Of a stretch of DNA of 64,000 nucleotides, positions 63,292 through 64,000 are shown in pieces. The DNA is from Corella eumyota (lineage: Eukaryota; Chordata; Ascidiacea; Phlebobranchia; Corellidae). Under the pieces are notes generated by a model that saw nothing but the letters and a program-made list of their open reading frames with translations, was not told the DNA's origin and searched no databases. The stretch covers positions 15,508,501-15,572,500 of the forward strand of contig OY720097.1 in assembly GCA_963082875.1 (NCBI GenBank), written 5' to 3'. A program made the position numbers and the translations under genes. The first letter of the stretch is position 1. Each line of letters opens with the position of its first letter.

Positions 63292-63518
63292 CATTTTTTT
63301 AAAATTATTTCTGAACCTAAGGTTTGCCATTTTGTATATCCTCTGCAGTAAATGTTTCTTCACTTTACACTTGCAGTGCTACTGTAAATGTAACATTTGA
63401 ATTATAATGTACTGGTATAATATGTTGGATAAATGTTGTGTAAATAAACAAATCTTTTTTTTGTAGATTTTATAAGATTATTAAAATTCTTAATAAAACA
63501 GAACATAAAAAAGTAAAA

Positions 63519-64000
63519 ATGGTTGACATCTCTACCCAAGATGAACTTAACCAGGCTGCTTTGGATGTTCTAGAGATTGTTGCAGATTTGGATGAAAAGA
63601 AGAGAGAACAAGAGCGCTACCTTCAAGCTGGGTATCTTTGTTTAGCTAAAGCCAGATATTCAATGGGTGTTGATCGAGTTTCTAGCTTGCAGTATCCATC
63701 AACAATGGAGCCTTTATTGTCAGTTCAATACAAGTAAGGCTATTTATTTAATGTTCAAAACTGTTTTATATACTTTATCTAATTATGTTATATGATTGAA
63801 CAAATGTTCATTTAAATATCTAACTTACATTATTTTTTTTCTCTTTAAATATAAAGCTTGGATGATGCTGAAAATTGTTTTTCATTGATAAAGTGTAATG
63901 AAGAGTTGTCAAAAACCAAAACTGATTGTGATAACAAACCAACCACTACTGTAACAAGAAGAAAAAACATTGACAAAATAACTGTGGATGAAAATCAAAG
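63519..64000 (+). CDS. CCDC115: CCDC115 / VMA22 homologue, V-ATPase assembly factor (partial, runs off the window)
   Basis: The first exon (63519-63736, ending CAATACAA|GTAAGG) encodes a coiled coil, LDVLEIVADLDEKKREQERY, then GYLCLAKARYSMGVDRVSSL and the conserved LQYPSTMEP, equivalent to human LSLAKARYAMG...LQYASHMEP. The second exon starts at about 63857 and is open to the window end (VTRRKNID, cf. human LRRRKGP). CCDC115 works with TMEM199 in the ER to assemble the V0 sector of the vacuolar proton pump. The C-terminal part lies beyond the window. It starts only 228 bp after the PHF10 stop on the same strand, close enough that a shared transcript is conceivable. Confidence 0.85.

Noticed and set aside
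63292-63518. PHF10-CCDC115 operon
   Set aside because: A 228-bp gap with an AATAAA-bearing A/T-rich stretch allows separate transcription; tunicate operons usually have far shorter gaps. Not supported without transcript data.

Overview
This is a eukaryotic, animal (deuterostome-type) nuclear window. It is AT-rich and gene-dense, with 18 protein-coding genes in 64 kb. Introns are mostly 70-350 bp with GT..AG ends and T-rich acceptors. The gene set (CEP126, CCDC181, MNS1, NKAIN, L3MBTL2/MBTD1, SUMO2/3, PDS5, FANCJ/BRIP1, CROT, TUSC3/MAGT1, PHF10, CCDC115), the compactness and the base composition suggest a tunicate such as Ciona. That assignment is inference; no species-specific marker was seen.

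Layout: (1) 0.4-20 kb is rich in cilium/flagellum genes: CEP126-like (-), CCDC181 (+), MNS1 (-) and an unrecognised 429-residue gene (-). NSMCE3 (+, SMC5/6 complex) and PPAN (+, ribosome biogenesis) lie between them. (2) 20-32 kb holds NKAIN (+), CSTF3 (-, mRNA 3'-end processing) and an FCS-finger/four-MBT chromatin protein of the L3MBTL2/MBTD1 group (+). (3) 32-47 kb holds SUMO2/3 (-) diverging from the cohesin regulator PDS5 (+). One PDS5 intron contains a complete six-exon antisense gene of 529 residues that ends in a probable death domain. (4) 48-60 kb holds intronless FANCJ/BRIP1 (+), intronless carnitine octanoyltransferase (-), an OST3/OST6 subunit TUSC3/MAGT1 (+) and a CYP2-like P450 (-). 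(5) 61-64 kb holds intronless PHF10 (+) and the 5' part of CCDC115/VMA22 (+).

Most genes are ordinary conserved single-copy genes. The genes themselves do not form an obvious joint pathway, apart from the ciliary group at the left and a scatter of chromosome-maintenance genes (NSMCE3, SUMO, PDS5, FANCJ). The less ordinary signals are these: the nested antisense death-domain gene; a 368-bp inverted-repeat DNA element with a 9-bp target duplication, inserted in an older repeat whose empty-site copy lies 27 kb away; a 56-bp miniature inverted-repeat element with an 8-bp target duplication; an oversized CSTF3 intron at the position where vertebrates carry a regulated intronic polyadenylation site; and a C-terminal CxxC...CxxC module on FANCJ. 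No retrovirus-like, LTR or Polinton-like sequence, rRNA, tRNA or CRISPR array was recognised. All calls come from reading translations, splice sites and motifs by eye; database searches were not possible.
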